A stretch of DNA of 64,000 nucleotides from Ficedula albicollis. Lineage: Eukaryota > Chordata > Aves > Passeriformes > Muscicapidae. The notes beneath the pieces are model-generated. The model saw only the letters and a program-made list of their open reading frames with translations. It was not told the origin of the DNA and ran no database searches. The first letter of the stretch is position 1; each line of letters starts with the position of its first letter. Position numbers and translations under genes: made by a program. Shown one piece after another: positions 44,501 to 59,289 of this stretch. Location: the NCBI RefSeq assembly GCF_000247815.1, contig NC_021674.1, positions 11,230,793 through 11,294,792 of the forward strand, in the 5' to 3' direction.

Positions 44501-46329
44501 GACAAACTATTATTATCAAATATTGCAGCTAAAATACCCCCAAACAACTAAATGGGTTAAACTTTCAGTCCTTTAAAGGACAGAAAAGATTGTCACAAAG
44601 AAACCAGAAATATACTCATGCACATACAAAATTAGCTTTTCTAAATACAGATTTTTGATTTGGAGTTTCAACGTCATTTACCCTATGGATGGCAATAATG
44701 TTGGTCCTCAAGGTAATTGCAAGATTTTAATTATTTAGAGATATGATTATTTAGTGTTTGTGGCTATCTAGGTGTTCAAATGGTAATCATAAATAGTACG
44801 TTTTCCTTTCTACCACATACTTACCCCAGAACATAGAATTTAACGTGTACACCGAAACCAAATCCAGCTTTGCTTGCTCAAGAGGATCTAACTGGAATGA
44901 AAAGAAAAAAAATCATATTTGAAGATTTTTAAGCAAGATATACACAGATTGTAGTAATGTGCACATTTTATAATTGTGAATGTATTTATAAAAGAATACA
45001 CACTGAAGGAGCACATTTTTGCATCACAAGTCCTTATTGATGTTTATGCCTTATTTCCATGCCATCACAGGACCATTCATTCTCCCCTCTCTGAGTATTC
45101 ATGTAATTCTCGCAGTATGAAGTTAAATGTCACAGTCCCATACAACCAAAAGCACAATCCCTTAGCATGTAGCCTTTGGACTACTGCTCCCACAGCCAGA
45201 AATAGCCCTAGTTTTTCCACAGAAATTTAATTCAAAATGGTTGTTGCTACCAATGGAAGGAAAAAAAAAAAATTTAAAAGTTGCTGAAACTCGAATGTCA
45301 ATATACAACCAATGAATGTTAACACTACACATGACAGACTGTGTGTTCAATGCTTGCTAGAATACTTAGGGATATAAAGCAAAGGAAGAATAAAGGTAAT
45401 GAAGGAGTTTTTGTTTCCCTTGACTGCCAAAGTAAATTTATTATTTTAGTCCTACACAGCTTCCAGAAATTCTGATAACATCATTGTACAGCTCACTAAT
45501 TCTAATATGGATACTGTCAAAAGATCTGTGTTGTCAAGACTGCTTTCTTCATAATTTATTTGTGTAAGAAATCCTCACAGGATAAAGAAGTTCCCTCATG
45601 TGCTGCCTTTTTCTTGCCCTACAAAAAGAAATTACACATTTAAATGTCACATGACAGAGATGCTTATAGAAAATTCTCAGGCACTACCTTGCTCTGATAA
45701 AAAGCCACATTTTGCAGACTTATGCCTATAGCACAGCTAGAGGAGACAGCTCAGGTCCTTCAAGTCTAGACTTCTGGAATCAGGTCAATTCTTCTGCCAG
45801 TTCACCTTCACATGCTGCTGGGTATCACTTCCACTCAGTTTGTTGTGAAGAAGTCTCAGTCAAAAATGTTAATGACTTCTCCATTATAGAAGATCAGGTG
45901 AAGGAAGGCAAACAATAAGCTATCATGTCCTTGAGCTAAATGACTCACTGGTAAGATTATCACTTATCAGCTTGGAAGACCATGTGTTTCATTGTTGAGC
46001 TTGTAAAACCATCTGGATTTCTTAGAAATGTAAGAATTTAACAGCAGGTGTCAAGCATAGGAATGCAATTTTTGTTATTTCTCAGTGCGATGGCTGGCCT
46101 AACAGACCCTTTTATTTCAGTTCAGGCTCCCAAGTATTTGTGTATTAATAAGGAAAAGGTTTCCAAAAGGAAGACAACTTACCTTTTGCAAAAGCTCACT
46201 CCTAGAAACTGACATCATTGTCTTCAGCATCTCATCTACAGAACCAAGAGACTTTTCAAATGCTGCAAGATAATCATGAATTTCAGTGGGGTATTCTTCC
46301 ATGTTATTATCATCTTCTGACATTTCCAT
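41339..46329 (-). CDS. C1D: C1D nuclear receptor corepressor / exosome cofactor, full coding span (4 coding exons)
   Basis: The coding sequence is join(46329-46183, 44891-44825, 44358-44303, 41515-41339) read on the minus strand: 447 nt, 148 residues plus TGA. The human protein is about 141 residues. Visible landmarks are an acidic N-terminus ([12 protein letters not shown]), then [98 protein letters not shown] and a basic Lys-rich tail. These match the vertebrate C1D family (Sas10/Utp3/C1D fold, helices roughly in residues 14-95). Known role of the family: the nuclear counterpart of yeast Rrp47/Lrp1. It binds EXOSC10 and structured RNA for 3' processing of 5.8S rRNA, also binds DNA, activates DNA-PK and acts as a corepressor of nuclear receptors. 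All four introns, counting the one before the first coding exon, are GT-AG. The reading frame is intact, so this is a working gene, not a retrocopy. The start is the ATG that opens the second exon; a second ATG lies two codons later. Confidence 0.95.
41516..44302 (-). other. C1D: C1D intron 4
   Basis: 2787 bp, GTGAGTTG donor and CCCTAG acceptor. AT-rich unique sequence; I recognise no repeat or second gene in it. Confidence 0.9.
44303..44358 (-). CDS. C1D: C1D exon 4
   Basis: 56 nt. It completes the split Val codon and adds [18 protein letters not shown] (residues 72-90). The acceptor is CCTTGTAG and the donor is GAACTG|GTGAGTTG; the exon ends in phase 0. This is the best conserved part of the protein and makes the identification secure. 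It was too short to appear as an open frame of its own. Confidence 0.95.
44359..44824 (-). other. C1D: C1D intron 3
   Basis: 466 bp, GTAAGTATG donor and CTTGTAG acceptor. No further feature recognised. Confidence 0.9.
44825..44891 (-). CDS. C1D: C1D exon 3
   Basis: 67 nt, residues 50-71 ([22 protein letters not shown]) plus the first base of the next codon. The acceptor is TTCATTCCAG and the donor is TGGG|GTAAGTATG. The Val codon split across the junction (G|TA) matches the family's FW-V-Y-L sequence and fixes the frame into exon 4. Confidence 0.94.
44892..46182 (-). other. C1D: C1D intron 2
   Basis: 1291 bp between exon 2 and exon 3, GTAAGT donor and TTCCAG acceptor. No repeat or coding signal recognised. 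Confidence 0.9.
46183..46329 (-). CDS. C1D: C1D exon 2 (first coding exon)
   Basis: 147 nt, 49 codons, residues 1-49, from MEMSEDD to SELLQK. The acceptor is a pyrimidine-rich stretch ending CCTTCCAG directly before ATG. The donor reads CAAAAG|GTAAGTTG. The exon ends in phase 0. The first coding base follows the acceptor at once, so the 5' UTR is supplied by exon 1. In human C1D the start codon is also near the beginning of exon 2. Confidence 0.95.
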
Positions 46330-49300
46330 CTGGAAGGTGGAAACAAAAATAATAATCCTTTTCATTAAGTACCTACAGAGTCAAAAGACTGTAATTTACA
46401 ACACAAAGCATTAGCATTCATTCATTAAACATTATAAAAAATGCCTACATGTGAAGAGTTCTAGCAGGTAATGTCAGCAGCAACACAGTTAAAGGTCCTG
46501 TAATTTCAGGGATATCTCCTAACTCCTGTGCAAAATTTACATGAATACCTATTCTTGTAAATTCTTGCAATGGTCCTAAAACACTATTTAACTTTTATGA
46601 TCTGTTATAGAAAGAAATTATTCACATGTTTAAAAGAAGTGCTCTATAAATTGCACTATATAAAGAGTTAAATCAAGCAGCAGGCAGGACACTAGGAAAA
46701 ACAAAAACAAAACCAAAACTAACTAATTAACTAACCAAAAAGGAAAAACAAACCACAAACCAAACCAATGGGGATACAGCTTCAGATTGTCTTAGGAACA
46801 GACATTATTTCAGCACCAGTTACATCATGGTCAGTTCATTCAGGAAGGTCCAAAAAATTTTTCTTGAGAACCTTGTATCCAGTTTTCTGAAGTCCCTATA
46901 GGGCATTATAATCTCAAATATAACTCTACCTTTAACAAAGCTGAGTTGATTTTGGGATTTCAGATTACTCTTGCAATCTTGTCAACATACCAGTGCACCC
47001 CTTTTTTGTTCCCAGAATTTATAGTACCATGGTATGGCTACTGCCAAGCCATCTGGCTTCTGGTTTATAATCAGTATCTTTAATTCCTCTCAAATCATAA
47101 ATCATGTATTATCTTGGGGAATTAGTGTTACTCAGAGCTATGTTATTTTCTACAACTTCTACTGAGCAACAACTTTTCAAATGTTCTAAGGAAAAAAGAG
47201 AAGAAATATGTAATTTTCCCGCCCACTTGGTGAGCTGCATCAAGAACAGTGGGAGCACCTGGATCACAGAAGACTTTTCTTCCTAGAATCAGTGTGATAA
47301 TCCCACTCTCTGGATGTTGAGTACAAGAGGGAGAGAATAGAATTCAGAGAAACTGCACTTTATTTATAAACACCAAGCCACACAGTCAGTACAAACAGCA
47401 AAGAGCTGTCACATCACTGGAGTTTGTTTTAGATAACAATTTGATTTTTCCCTGGCAAGAGCATGGAATATATGAGAGAGGTTTATTTTTATTTATATTG
47501 TCTCTCGGAGGTCAAAAAGGAAGATGGTTGGGAGAAAAAACAGTATGGAGCTACTCAAGCTTGTCTGCAACTTCAGTTTTAACCACACCAGCGTGATTCC
47601 AGAAATATGATCAGCTAGTTAACAAGCCCAGATTCACCGCTATTGTTTGCATACTTAAGAATTATAGTCCTGCTCAGCTGCATGACTGCTCACCCTGGTC
47701 AGAGCAAGTTTTCGCACTGAGTACAGACTCATAATGCCAACCATGCTAGAGGTCCCCTCCCTACCCCAGCATGTAACCCACACACCACACACCTAAGTAT
47801 TACTTCTGTCAGCTGTGGCAGACCCAAGGAAGAAAGCTGAGCTGGATTCACAAGATGCTGCCCACAGAAAGGCGAAATACCAACACAATTATTTCTGACA
47901 TTCATAATAACACTGTTTGTGTTTTGTTCTATCCTCCTCGCCACCTGCTTTATGATCTGCCATGTTAGGTTGATTAAAAGGGTTCAGAAACAATGTTTGT
48001 TGTTAACCTTTAGTCATATAATACAGCATTAAAAACCCCTCAAAGCTACAAAAGAAACTAGATTTTCCCAGTCATTAATACAGCTCAGTTTTGTTAGAAA
48101 GTGTCTGTCAATACATGTTCCCTACACTTACACAAACAGGGAGGGAAGTAATCCAATCCAACAATCACCTACAGATCTTAATATCACTGCGCTACTTAAC
48201 CTACTATGGTCTTGATTTGACGGGCAGGCATGAGCACAGTGATAAATTCCAACTTCTCTCTCTCCCTTATTCAGTATATCCAGCACCAGCAAGAATAAAA
48301 AAAAGAACTAGCAAAAGCCTGTAGCAAGTATGTGTTATCAAAATTAACTGGAGCTGTTTTACAAGTATAAACAGTCTCATATTTGAAATTCTTTCCAGAA
48401 TACCAAGTTAGACTTAAGGAATAAGACAGAAGAAGTATAGGAATATAGAAGGAAAAGATAACACATACAGGCTGAAATATATATTGCTATCAAAATATCT
48501 GTACACATACAGAACTCTTCACTGATAAGTCTGATGCTTCTGCCTGGGGAGAAGGAAGAAATTATTAAGCTTGTGCTTTCTGTTCACTTTAACAGGAACT
48601 AGCAAGTTCCTACTCCTGCTGTGCAGAGATCTCTCTCTTTTCATTACCCTGTTGTTTCAGCATAACTAATCTCTAATCAGGACATGTCACAGTATTGGCA
48701 CATGCCAACAATGAGGCAGCAGTCAACAGCCTAAAATAATTTTGGTAACATTAACAACAAGAGCAAACTACATTAGAAAACATGTAAAAACATGTAAAAA
48801 CCAGAAACTCCAAAAAATTGTTTCTGCCAAAATCAACACATGGGTTGTGCAGTCACACCTCCAGAATGACAAAGCCAAGAATAGGAGAGCTCCGTGACTC
48901 TCTAAGCATACCCAAAAGCTATACTGCCCTCAGCAGTTACGTTGCAGTTATAAAACAACAAACAATTTTTTCCTCAAAGCTCTTCAAGTGTTTCTTTTTT
49001 TGTATTTTGAACAAGCAAACCTTAAGTGAGTCCCAGAAGACAATGTTTATTAGACAGGTTTTCTGATTTGTGTTTACTGACTTTCAACCAGATTTTATTT
49101 GGCACTGAGTTCTCACTTTAAAAATTAAGGACAGTAGAAACAGTCAGATAAGAGAAATAATGAAAAATTCTAGCTAGGTAAGTAATGTGAACAATGGGTA
49201 ATTCTAAAGGAAATAAGACAGAATTTTCATTCTCAAGCAGTAAGACCTAGGATGCACAGCACATGACCTGTGGTTACACTGGTAACACTGTAAAAGACCT

Positions 49301-51383
49301 TTAATTTTGAGAATGCAAAGAAAAGTTCATAACCCATAAACATAAAATACAAAAGAAATTGACTACTTTGATTAAGGACACTGGGGTAAAAAAACTGTGA
49401 TGAAAAATGTTGTACAACTTCATAACAACAACTTACCAGAAACAAACTTCCCTTTTAATAACCCTGAGCTGCCATGTTTTTGGGAAAAAAACATAAGAAT
49501 ATGTATTTGAGGAAGAAAAGGAGTTTAGACTGCAAAAGTAAACCATTTTAATGAGAAAATTCATGCATTGCATTTAGGTCTGTTTAAAAAATGTTTATAA
49601 GTTTCCATAGGTGGAAAATTTCTGAATATTCTGAAATTTCTGAAAAATTCTGAATAAATTCTCTTTTATTCAGAAAGATTACTAAATTACATATACTTCT
49701 GCTTAGAAAGCAAGGAACACCTTGTTCTCTTTGCAGTCAACACAGCAGTATACTATAAACCAAAGTAGATAATACAAACTGCAAAAAGGGATGGAAATAT
49801 CAGACATTATTAATGCACCACAGAAAAGACACAAATATGAAAAAGAGAAAGAGAAAATATGCCATCTGCAAACTCTATAAAAACAACTACACAGGTGACA
49901 ATCAAAAGCAGTTTGCTGTAGTGTTAATATGACTACTGACCAAAGATACAACCAAGCTAAATGCCATATTAAGGTATTTCAAATAGAAACAAACAAAACA
50001 CAGATGGTTGTGCACAATACTACTAGAAAAATTAGCTGTATTTTTCTTCCAGGAGCACAAAGAGGAGAACTACAGATCCCTTTTAAGAAAAGCACATCCA
50101 GGAAAAAGAGAAACTGCAGCCAATTTTCAGGTGGCTTTTATGAATAATCTTTTAATATATCTAGAAGTGATTTAACACAAGCCTTAGAAAGCAATTGCCA
50201 GCTGGCTTAAAAAGCAAAACCAAACTTCCCTTCCTGCTCAGCCACCCCCCTCCCGCCTCCAGCAAAACCCTGTCATATTGAAAGACAGAAACTCTAATTA
50301 GGCCATAAGTACTTCTGTGAGAGATTTTGCTGAGGATACATTGTGAAAGTAGTGGAAGCTACATGCATCTGTCAACATGGCAATAGGAAACCACTTAAGC
50401 AGAAATGAAAAATGCTCCATGTTAGCATCACGCACGTGGTTTTCAACTGGAATTAAAACTGCAAGTTCAAGATAAAAATGGTGTATTTGAAATATTTTGT
50501 AACATGTAAACAGAAGACAAAAAGCAATTTAGCTATTTTAGATTTGAAGTGGTTTTTTGTACTTTTAAAGCCAATAAATAGGCCAGACACATTTCAATAT
50601 CGATTTTAAAATCCAATTCTTCCATTTTTGTTTGTCTCAAAAATGAGCCTTTTTAATTGGCATCACCTAAAGTTTAATTTGCTAGTCAAAGTCCATTCCG
50701 CGACGCCGGCAGCAATTCAGATTGCAGTCAGAAAACTGCGGCGAAGCGCAGGGAAGGGGGACATCTTGACCTCTGCAGCAACATGAGAGTAAAGGAAGTT
50801 TCGTTAGCAGGCACTCACAGCTTTCGGCAGTACCTGCCTTTCCCTGAGCTGTGAACTGCTCTAAAGGCTACGATGCGCACCGGGCCTTCTCTTCGAAAAA
50901 CTTCGCCAAGTTCTCAAGGCTCCTCAAGAACCAAGACCTTTTCGTTAATTTTTAACAGGAATGTATCCGTTTACCGCCTACAAAACATCCATCCTCAAAA
51001 AAAGAAAAAAAAAAAGCAAAAAAAGCCTAAAGCCCACGTTCTTTTTTTCACGTACACGTAAGGAAGCAGCAAACATGTCATACAATGAAGATTCAAGGCC
51101 AGGCCGGATGGAGCCCTCAAGCAACCTCGCCTAGTGGAAGGCGTCCCTGTCCATTGCCGGGGGGTTGGAACGACACGATCTATTAAAATCCTTTCCAACC
51201 CAAACCACGCTGTGATTCCATAAACCGCGTTCATTACGCTCACTAACAAAACCAGCAGCGCCCACAACTCGTGCGCAGCGGCCCTGCCTCCCAACAACGC
51301 ACTCCCCCGTTTCCCAAGGCGTCGGGAAAGCCCTAAAGCCACAGGCAGTCCCCGGGGAGAGAGCCGGGGGTGGCCGCTCTTAC
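46330..51383 (-). other. C1D: C1D intron 1
   Basis: 5054 bp, GTAAGAG...CCTTCCAG. It holds a GC/CpG-rich stretch near its 5' end (about 50690-51380), a CR1 tail at 51091-51223 and an A/C-rich low-complexity stretch near 46696-46770. Otherwise I see no coding signal in it. Confidence 0.75.
51091..51223 (+). mobile_element. CR1 LINE 3' tail, plus strand, in C1D intron 1
   Basis: About 130 bases matching the CR1 tail: AAGGCCAGGCCGGATGG, CAACCTCGCCTAGTGG, GGGTTGGAACGACACGATC, CCTTTCCAACCC and TGTGATTCCAT. It belongs to the same tail type as the copy at 54250. It is antisense to C1D and begins only about 160 bp inside intron 1. Confidence 0.88.
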
Positions 51384-53248
<1,865 letters not shown>

Positions 53249-53410
53249 AGCGGCCTTTAGGGGAAAGGGTTCTAATTCCATAAATGCAGTTTGTCGGAAG
53301 GGAGCCAGTCAACAGGGTCCGTAGGCAACCAGAAGACTTGATTAGGAAATCATATACTTGGCATGGAAGTTGGTGTAAGTTAGTCCCTGACATACACGGT
53401 GAGTTTTGCA

Positions 53411-53533
53411 TAAAGGGGAAGGAGAAAAGGGAAGAGAGAAAGGAAGAGATTCATTAAAGGCGGGGGGTGGTGGGGGGAGAGAAAGGGAAAGGAAAGGGCG
53501 CAAGGCAAGGCAAAAGGAAAGGCAAAGGGAAAG
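53411..53533. repeat. Purine-rich stretch upstream of C1D
   Basis: Dominated by GGAAAGG, GGGAGAG and AGGCAAGG-like units on the plus strand, with GGGGGGTGGTGGGGGG near 53463. It can form G-quadruplex or triplex on paper. It lies about 160 bases beyond the C-run end. Confidence 0.7.
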
Positions 53534-54249
53534 GAATTCAGCTGATGTCTAGGGCAGGGATACTTTTTTATGGGTAGGTTTCCCTGCCCTGAAGACTCAT
53601 TTCTCTCTTTCTATGTAAATTAGGTCTCATGCACAGTCTATTCTGTCAAGAGTCTTGAGTGGTCTTGATTCTCCCTACAGCCCATCCCCACTTCTTGGCC
53701 TCGTTCCTGTGTTTGCACTATGGTATGTTGTGTTTATCTCCAAGAACTTCAGCAAGGATGTTTGTCCAAGAAAAGTGGTGCCCTACCTCCTCATGGCCCC
53801 TTTCTCCTGTCACAACTTGTTCTTCCTCACACTGTGTTAATACCAACAGTCTTTTGTTATTACCAAGAATTGTCTGATGGGATTCCTGTCTGATTCACTG
53901 GCTCTACAGTCATGCAGGTATCAGTGTTTGAGACACACATTGGACCCTTATCTGGAGATGCTCTTTTAAAGCAGGAGTGTGCTTTCCAGCTTCTGGGTCC
54001 TCTGAGTGGTGAAGGTAAAGAGCTGGCGTGACGTATCTCCAGCTGTTCCTAAGCTCTTTCAGTTTCTTCCTGGAAAAAGGGAGGCACAAACTGTGTGTAG
54101 AGATGGTCTTCTAAAGCCAGAGATTGCATGGAGTCATCCCAGGGGATTTGCACTGGTTCCTTCCTGACACTGCACATCTTTGCCTCACCCTCAAGTGAGA
54201 GTTGTTTTCTAATTGTGTTATTGGCTGTGTTTTCCACTGTGTTTCTCCA

Positions 54250-54683
54250 CAAGTCCAGAGGAGGCTACCAGAATGATTGGAGAGACAAAGCACCTCTTCT
54301 ACGAGGGAATTGGCTGTTCAGCCTGGAAAAGAGATGGCTTAGAGGTGACCTGTTTGCGGCCTCCAGTACCTGAAGGAAACCCACTAGAAAGACAGAGAGC
54401 GACTTTTTACAAGGGCATCTGATGACAAGACAAGGGGGAATGGATCCAAACTGAGCATAGTTTTAGATTAGGTATTAGGAAAAAATTCTTTACTGTGAGG
54501 GTGATAAGGCACTGGAGCAGGTTGTCCAGAGAAGTGAATGCCGCATCCCTGGAAATGTTCAAGGCCAGGCTGGATGGCACTCTGAGCAACCTGGTCTAGT
54601 AGGTGTCCCTGCCTATGGCAGGGGATTAGAACTAGAGGATCTTTAAGGTTCCTTCCAACCCAAGTCGTTCTATGATTCTATAA
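54250..54683 (+). mobile_element. CR1 LINE 3' end, plus strand
   Basis: Typical CR1 3' landmarks occur in order: AGAGGAGGCTACCAGAATG, GTTCAGCCTGGAAAAGAG, TTAGGAAAAAATTCTTTACTG, GGCACTGGAGCAGGTTG, AAGGCCAGGCTGGATGG, GGTTCCTTCCAACCC and the terminal TTCTATGATTCTAT. It is 5'-truncated as usual, with small internal changes. The insertion lies about 1 kb upstream of the C-run end and so upstream of C1D. Confidence 0.9.
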
Positions 54684-57600
54684 GAATTCAGCAAATAGAT
54701 CTGTGTTCAAAATGCAGTGGATTATTATTTCTCCACTGCAAGAGCTCACTGACTGGAAGATTGTACCAACACATCTGTGGCTCCCAAAGATAAGATCTGC
54801 GTTTTACAAGTTTACATTCTGATAAATAGTAAAGCAGAAGTCAGTATCTGCATCAGAAGTATTGGCATTACTTGCCAAAGACTTCTTTTTGCCTCCTGTT
54901 AACAATCACATCTGAAGCTTATTGTAACTCAGGTTTTGCAGCCTATCCTCTCCAAGGCAGATCAAGATAAGATCACTGGAGTCCTTCATCACAGTTCAAG
55001 AGGGCCTCCTCCCAGCTATAGGTTACCAGGAGTCTGTATGTGGCTGACTAAATTGTGGCTGGTTGCCTGAAGGGAATGTGCTGAGCTAGCTTGCTCAGCA
55101 ACAGAGTTTGTAGAGGAAGGGAAAAGCAGGTCCTGTCTGGAGAGGGATAAGTTCAAGGCTGGGGATAGTAGAGTTATATCTCTAGGGGCAACAGGAGTAA
55201 AGTTGGGGATCTTACCTAGCTTCAGTGTACCTCCCTGCACCTTCAATGCTTTTAAAAATACCACAAAATTGAGCTTCCTTTTAATAATTTTGTTTACATC
55301 ATCTAAGGGCTATACTATGTCGATTCTAATTAAATCAGTGTGTACTGCAAACAAGAGTCTTTCTCCCTAGTCTGAGTTGGAAGCATATCTAAAGATCTTC
55401 AGATGTCATTGTTACTTGTTTACATCTTGTTTCCTTTTCCTACAGGAGATTTGGAGGTTTAACTTTTCCTTTCAACCAAAAGTAGCTGCAAATGAATAAA
55501 AACTTGGGTTTTATGAGTATTATGAAAGCAGCAATCACAGGGATTATTTAAGAGGCTTTCAGCTGTATGTGGGACAGATATAGGTGGTAGAATCACTGGA
55601 GTAGAGAATGGTATCCCTATTGTGAGCTAATATTTTAGTGTAATAATACAAATTTTCACTGCATTTTCTTAGCCATTTCTTATTTCAAGAAACACAATCT
55701 TAATTGTTTTCTCATGTTCATTTTTACTAATTTAGGAGAGTTTTCAAAATGTTCAGAAATGGAACAGTCTGAAGGGTAGCAGAGAATTAGCAAGACCTGC
55801 ACTTCTCAATATAATAATCCTTTGCAGTTCTAGTATGCCAAATGTCTACTTAACATATGTTTAGTTCATTCTTACCTCAGTAGTCACATCACAGACCAGG
55901 AAGTACAGAGAGGGGATTTGATTGATAGACTAATTGATTTAACAAATGTTAGGTAGAAATTGTTGCCTGAGTCTGATTTCCTAAACCCAATATTTTGTTT
56001 CAATTACAAGATAAAAGGAAAATGCCATACATGCTGATCAATATTCAGATTCAGCCAACTCTGTTTGTAGAAGATTGTATCCATGTAGAGCATTAATGCA
56101 GTACAGTCTATGCTCCGTATTCCCCGGTCATACAGTGTGGCTCTGTCTCCTTCTACTGGTTTACATTTGTTATAGATTTGCTCCTACTGGCTCTGGACTA
56201 CTACAGATGTATACTTTTGTGCAGTTAACCGGAGTTCCTACACTGAGTACCAAACCTTGGAATTTCTTGAACCAATTCATTCAGGAGATTATTAGGTATA
56301 AAAGCATTCATTTTCTGCTTAAAATGGCTGCACTGTCTGTTTGGTTTTCAAGAGCATTGAGTGAGAAGTTAAGAATTCACATTTATCCCACATTTATCAG
56401 CCTGATTGAGATATAGCTCATATAATTTCAAATGGTTGATGATACTGCCACTCTGAAAATATATTATTATTTTATATATGGGTATCTATAAACAAGTCTA
56501 TCCACAAAAAATTGTACTGGCATCTGGTACTTAATGGAAACCATTTCATTTGAGGTCTATGAATGGTGATTGATTTTTCTCTTATCATTCCTGAAACAAG
56601 AGAAAACAATCCTGAATAGTAGTCAAAGTGACAGGCATCTTTAACATAGTTACTGCATTATTATGCATCTCATCCACTGTACATACAAAATAATGATTCC
56701 TGCCAAGTCAGTGTTCTTTGTGGAGCAAATGTGGAGGCCAAATCTGTAGTCTTGGCCTCACTGGAATCATTATACAGCCTGGGTCATGCAAAGCACCACA
56801 GTCTGACATACAGACCAGCCATGGCCATCTTCCTGAAACAATGCTGCTGGAAAAGCTTTGAGAGATGTCATGCAGAAGACAATATAAATGAAAAAATATA
56901 GCATAGATTCTTTTGCTGTGAATCTGGTATGAATATAACAAAGATTACTAGAAGCTACTTGTAACAAAAGGGTTAATAAGCCATTTGCAGGATAAAAATA
57001 CAGACTCTAAAATCAGACCAAAAATCTGGCAAGCAGACCAGTTTGAGAGATGTTTGTCTGTGTAGTACACGTGTGTCTGAAGGGCACCTTGGACCTTTTG
57101 GAATAGGCATTTTGTTTTTTGTGAGGCCCACTTCTTGGCAGTGTAATCTAATGAATTTGCAATCTAATTTCTTTGCAGTGTAATTTAATGAATCTGCAAT
57201 CCCATGTGTGGGCAGACCAGCAAGTTACCAGAAGAGGGTGTAGCAGGAGTAAAGTGAAGCACAAACATCCATCTTGCCAATATTGCCTGATGTGTACTTG
57301 TTCGTTAGTGTAAGATGGGTGAGTACCCAATGTTTCTGGTAAATCAAAAGACAAACATTCCTAAAAGGACAGTGACAGGCAGCTGCCTGGCTCGATGCCA
57401 TGTTCATAGGAATTTATGTCTCTGCCTGAATTCTGCTGAGACCAGATGTATGCAGGGAGGGAGGGCAGGGACAGAGATTTTACAGTGATTTATTACAATG
57501 CAGATGGTGAGGTCAGAAAGAGAGACCGAGGTATCTATCTGGCTGCCAGTTTTGTTTTTTCTTACTTGCTAGATGGGGTAAGAAAGGGAAGAGAGTCTTG

Positions 57601-59289
57601 AGGCTAACTCACATTTTCAGCAACTAAAAATCCTGTAGTAGTAACATTAGCACAGTGGAAAAGAAATGTAACCTCCAAAATTTTCCATGTTCTGTTACAC
57701 TTTGCTGAACTTACAGGCATTGTATGTGGCAGCCTAAGCCCAAGTGAATTTAGACTCATTTTTCAGTTAAAATGCTCTGGAAATGTGGTTTTTTTTCTAC
57801 ACTCGGATTAAATTAGAATGGCTTTAAACCTACTAAATACTGACTCTTTTCTCTTTTGAAAACATAAAATTCCTCATCAAAATACAGATGCGAAATTACA
57901 TGGAAAGAGGGAAACTGAGATTAATGTATCTTTAGTTTAGGGAGGAAAAATAATATAATTCAATAAGACTAGCTTAAGCCCTCTAATTAAAGCTTTTTTA
58001 AGATAACAGATAGGGAGTATGAGATCTACACTGAGATAATGATAGTTGGTACACAGAGCTTCTCTTCATGCCAGCTAGATTAAATGACAGGATGTGAAGT
58101 ACTGGGTTACTTTACATACAAAGCCTTATTTACTGAATGTATATATATCTCTTAGGTTAAATGCATTTATATATGGAAACTGTAGAAATAAATTGAAAGC
58201 AATCTATCATGTAGAGTATTTGTTCTGATACTATTCTAAGACTGCATTTCTTCCAATTAGTATGTAAAGCTGTATTTTTTTTACAAAGTGGAAGATTGTG
58301 GATTGTATTAGAAATTGAGGTTTATTTTTAAATACATTAGCATTCCATCTGTCTCACTTGTTAGTTCCTGTTCCTAAATTCAATAGAATAATATATTATA
58401 TACTCTGTTTTAGCAGAAAGCCTAAGACAACTTTAGGAGTAAATTAAACTTAGGACCCAAATTGTAGTTGTCATTTCAAAGTGTTTTTTAATTTATCTGT
58501 ACATGCCCTCTGAAGAAGCAGGAAAGAAGGCTTTGGCCTAACCCAGTGTGGCTGCTGTTATGTTTCTTGTGCACTCTGCAAGAGCATGATGTTGGAGGAA
58601 GGGAATGCAAACATCAGGAAGGGAAAACACTGCAGGGTATAAAGATGCCACAGGCCTGTGCCACACACACTTTTGCAAGGCAGGAGTGTCTGCCCCTCAC
58701 ATCTGCTGAACAGGCCACAAAAGCCTGCCTGGTTGAGCTGTGCCAGAAAGAAACAAGGAGGGTTTCTGTCATCTCTGCAGGAAGACTGATGACCTAAAAA
58801 TAAAAGGTTTAGCATCTTAGGCAACTGAACTGGTTTCATTAGCTGCATCTACCTGAATTTTGCCAGTGGTGGGTTTTACTGTAAGTAGACACTCCAAAAA
58901 AAGCTGGGACTTAGGGAGTTGACTAGGAGTTAATTGAAGGAAAGAGTAATTTCAGCTGCAAAGCTCTAACAGTCAGTCTGTTAGTGAGCAACTGATACAA
59001 TGTAGTCTGGTAAACAGTCCGAGCTACTATTTCTGATTCACTGTCACATGAAAAGGTCCCATCATGTCTCAGTTGCTGTTCTGTGGCCTTTATTGCTCTT
59101 CTTGCAACCCACACATCCTCTGGCTTCAGAGAACGTTTTCAATGTTTCATAACCTTAAAATCACAAGCAACCTAGGAGAGCTTGCCTGTGCTTATTTAGG
59201 CTGCTGATGGACTTTTCATGCTGATGAAAAATAATCAGCTTCACTGTCATGCTTAATAACCGTATAATCATACCATTGTTTAGAAAAGA
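54684..59289. other. Gene-free stretch upstream of C1D
   Basis: Unique AT-rich sequence holding the 37-bp duplication at 57138. I searched by eye for exons of the next gene expected upstream in other vertebrates (the WDR92/DNAAF10 side) and saw none. Confidence 0.5.
57138..57201. repeat. 37-bp tandem duplication
   Basis: GCAGTGTAATCTAATGAA (57138) recurs at 57175 as GCAGTGTAATTTAATGAA; the 27-base cores differ at two positions. A local slippage duplication. Confidence 0.85.

Noticed and set aside
41339..46329. C1D locus as a processed pseudogene
   Set aside because: It has introns with proper splice sites and no disrupting stops or frameshifts.
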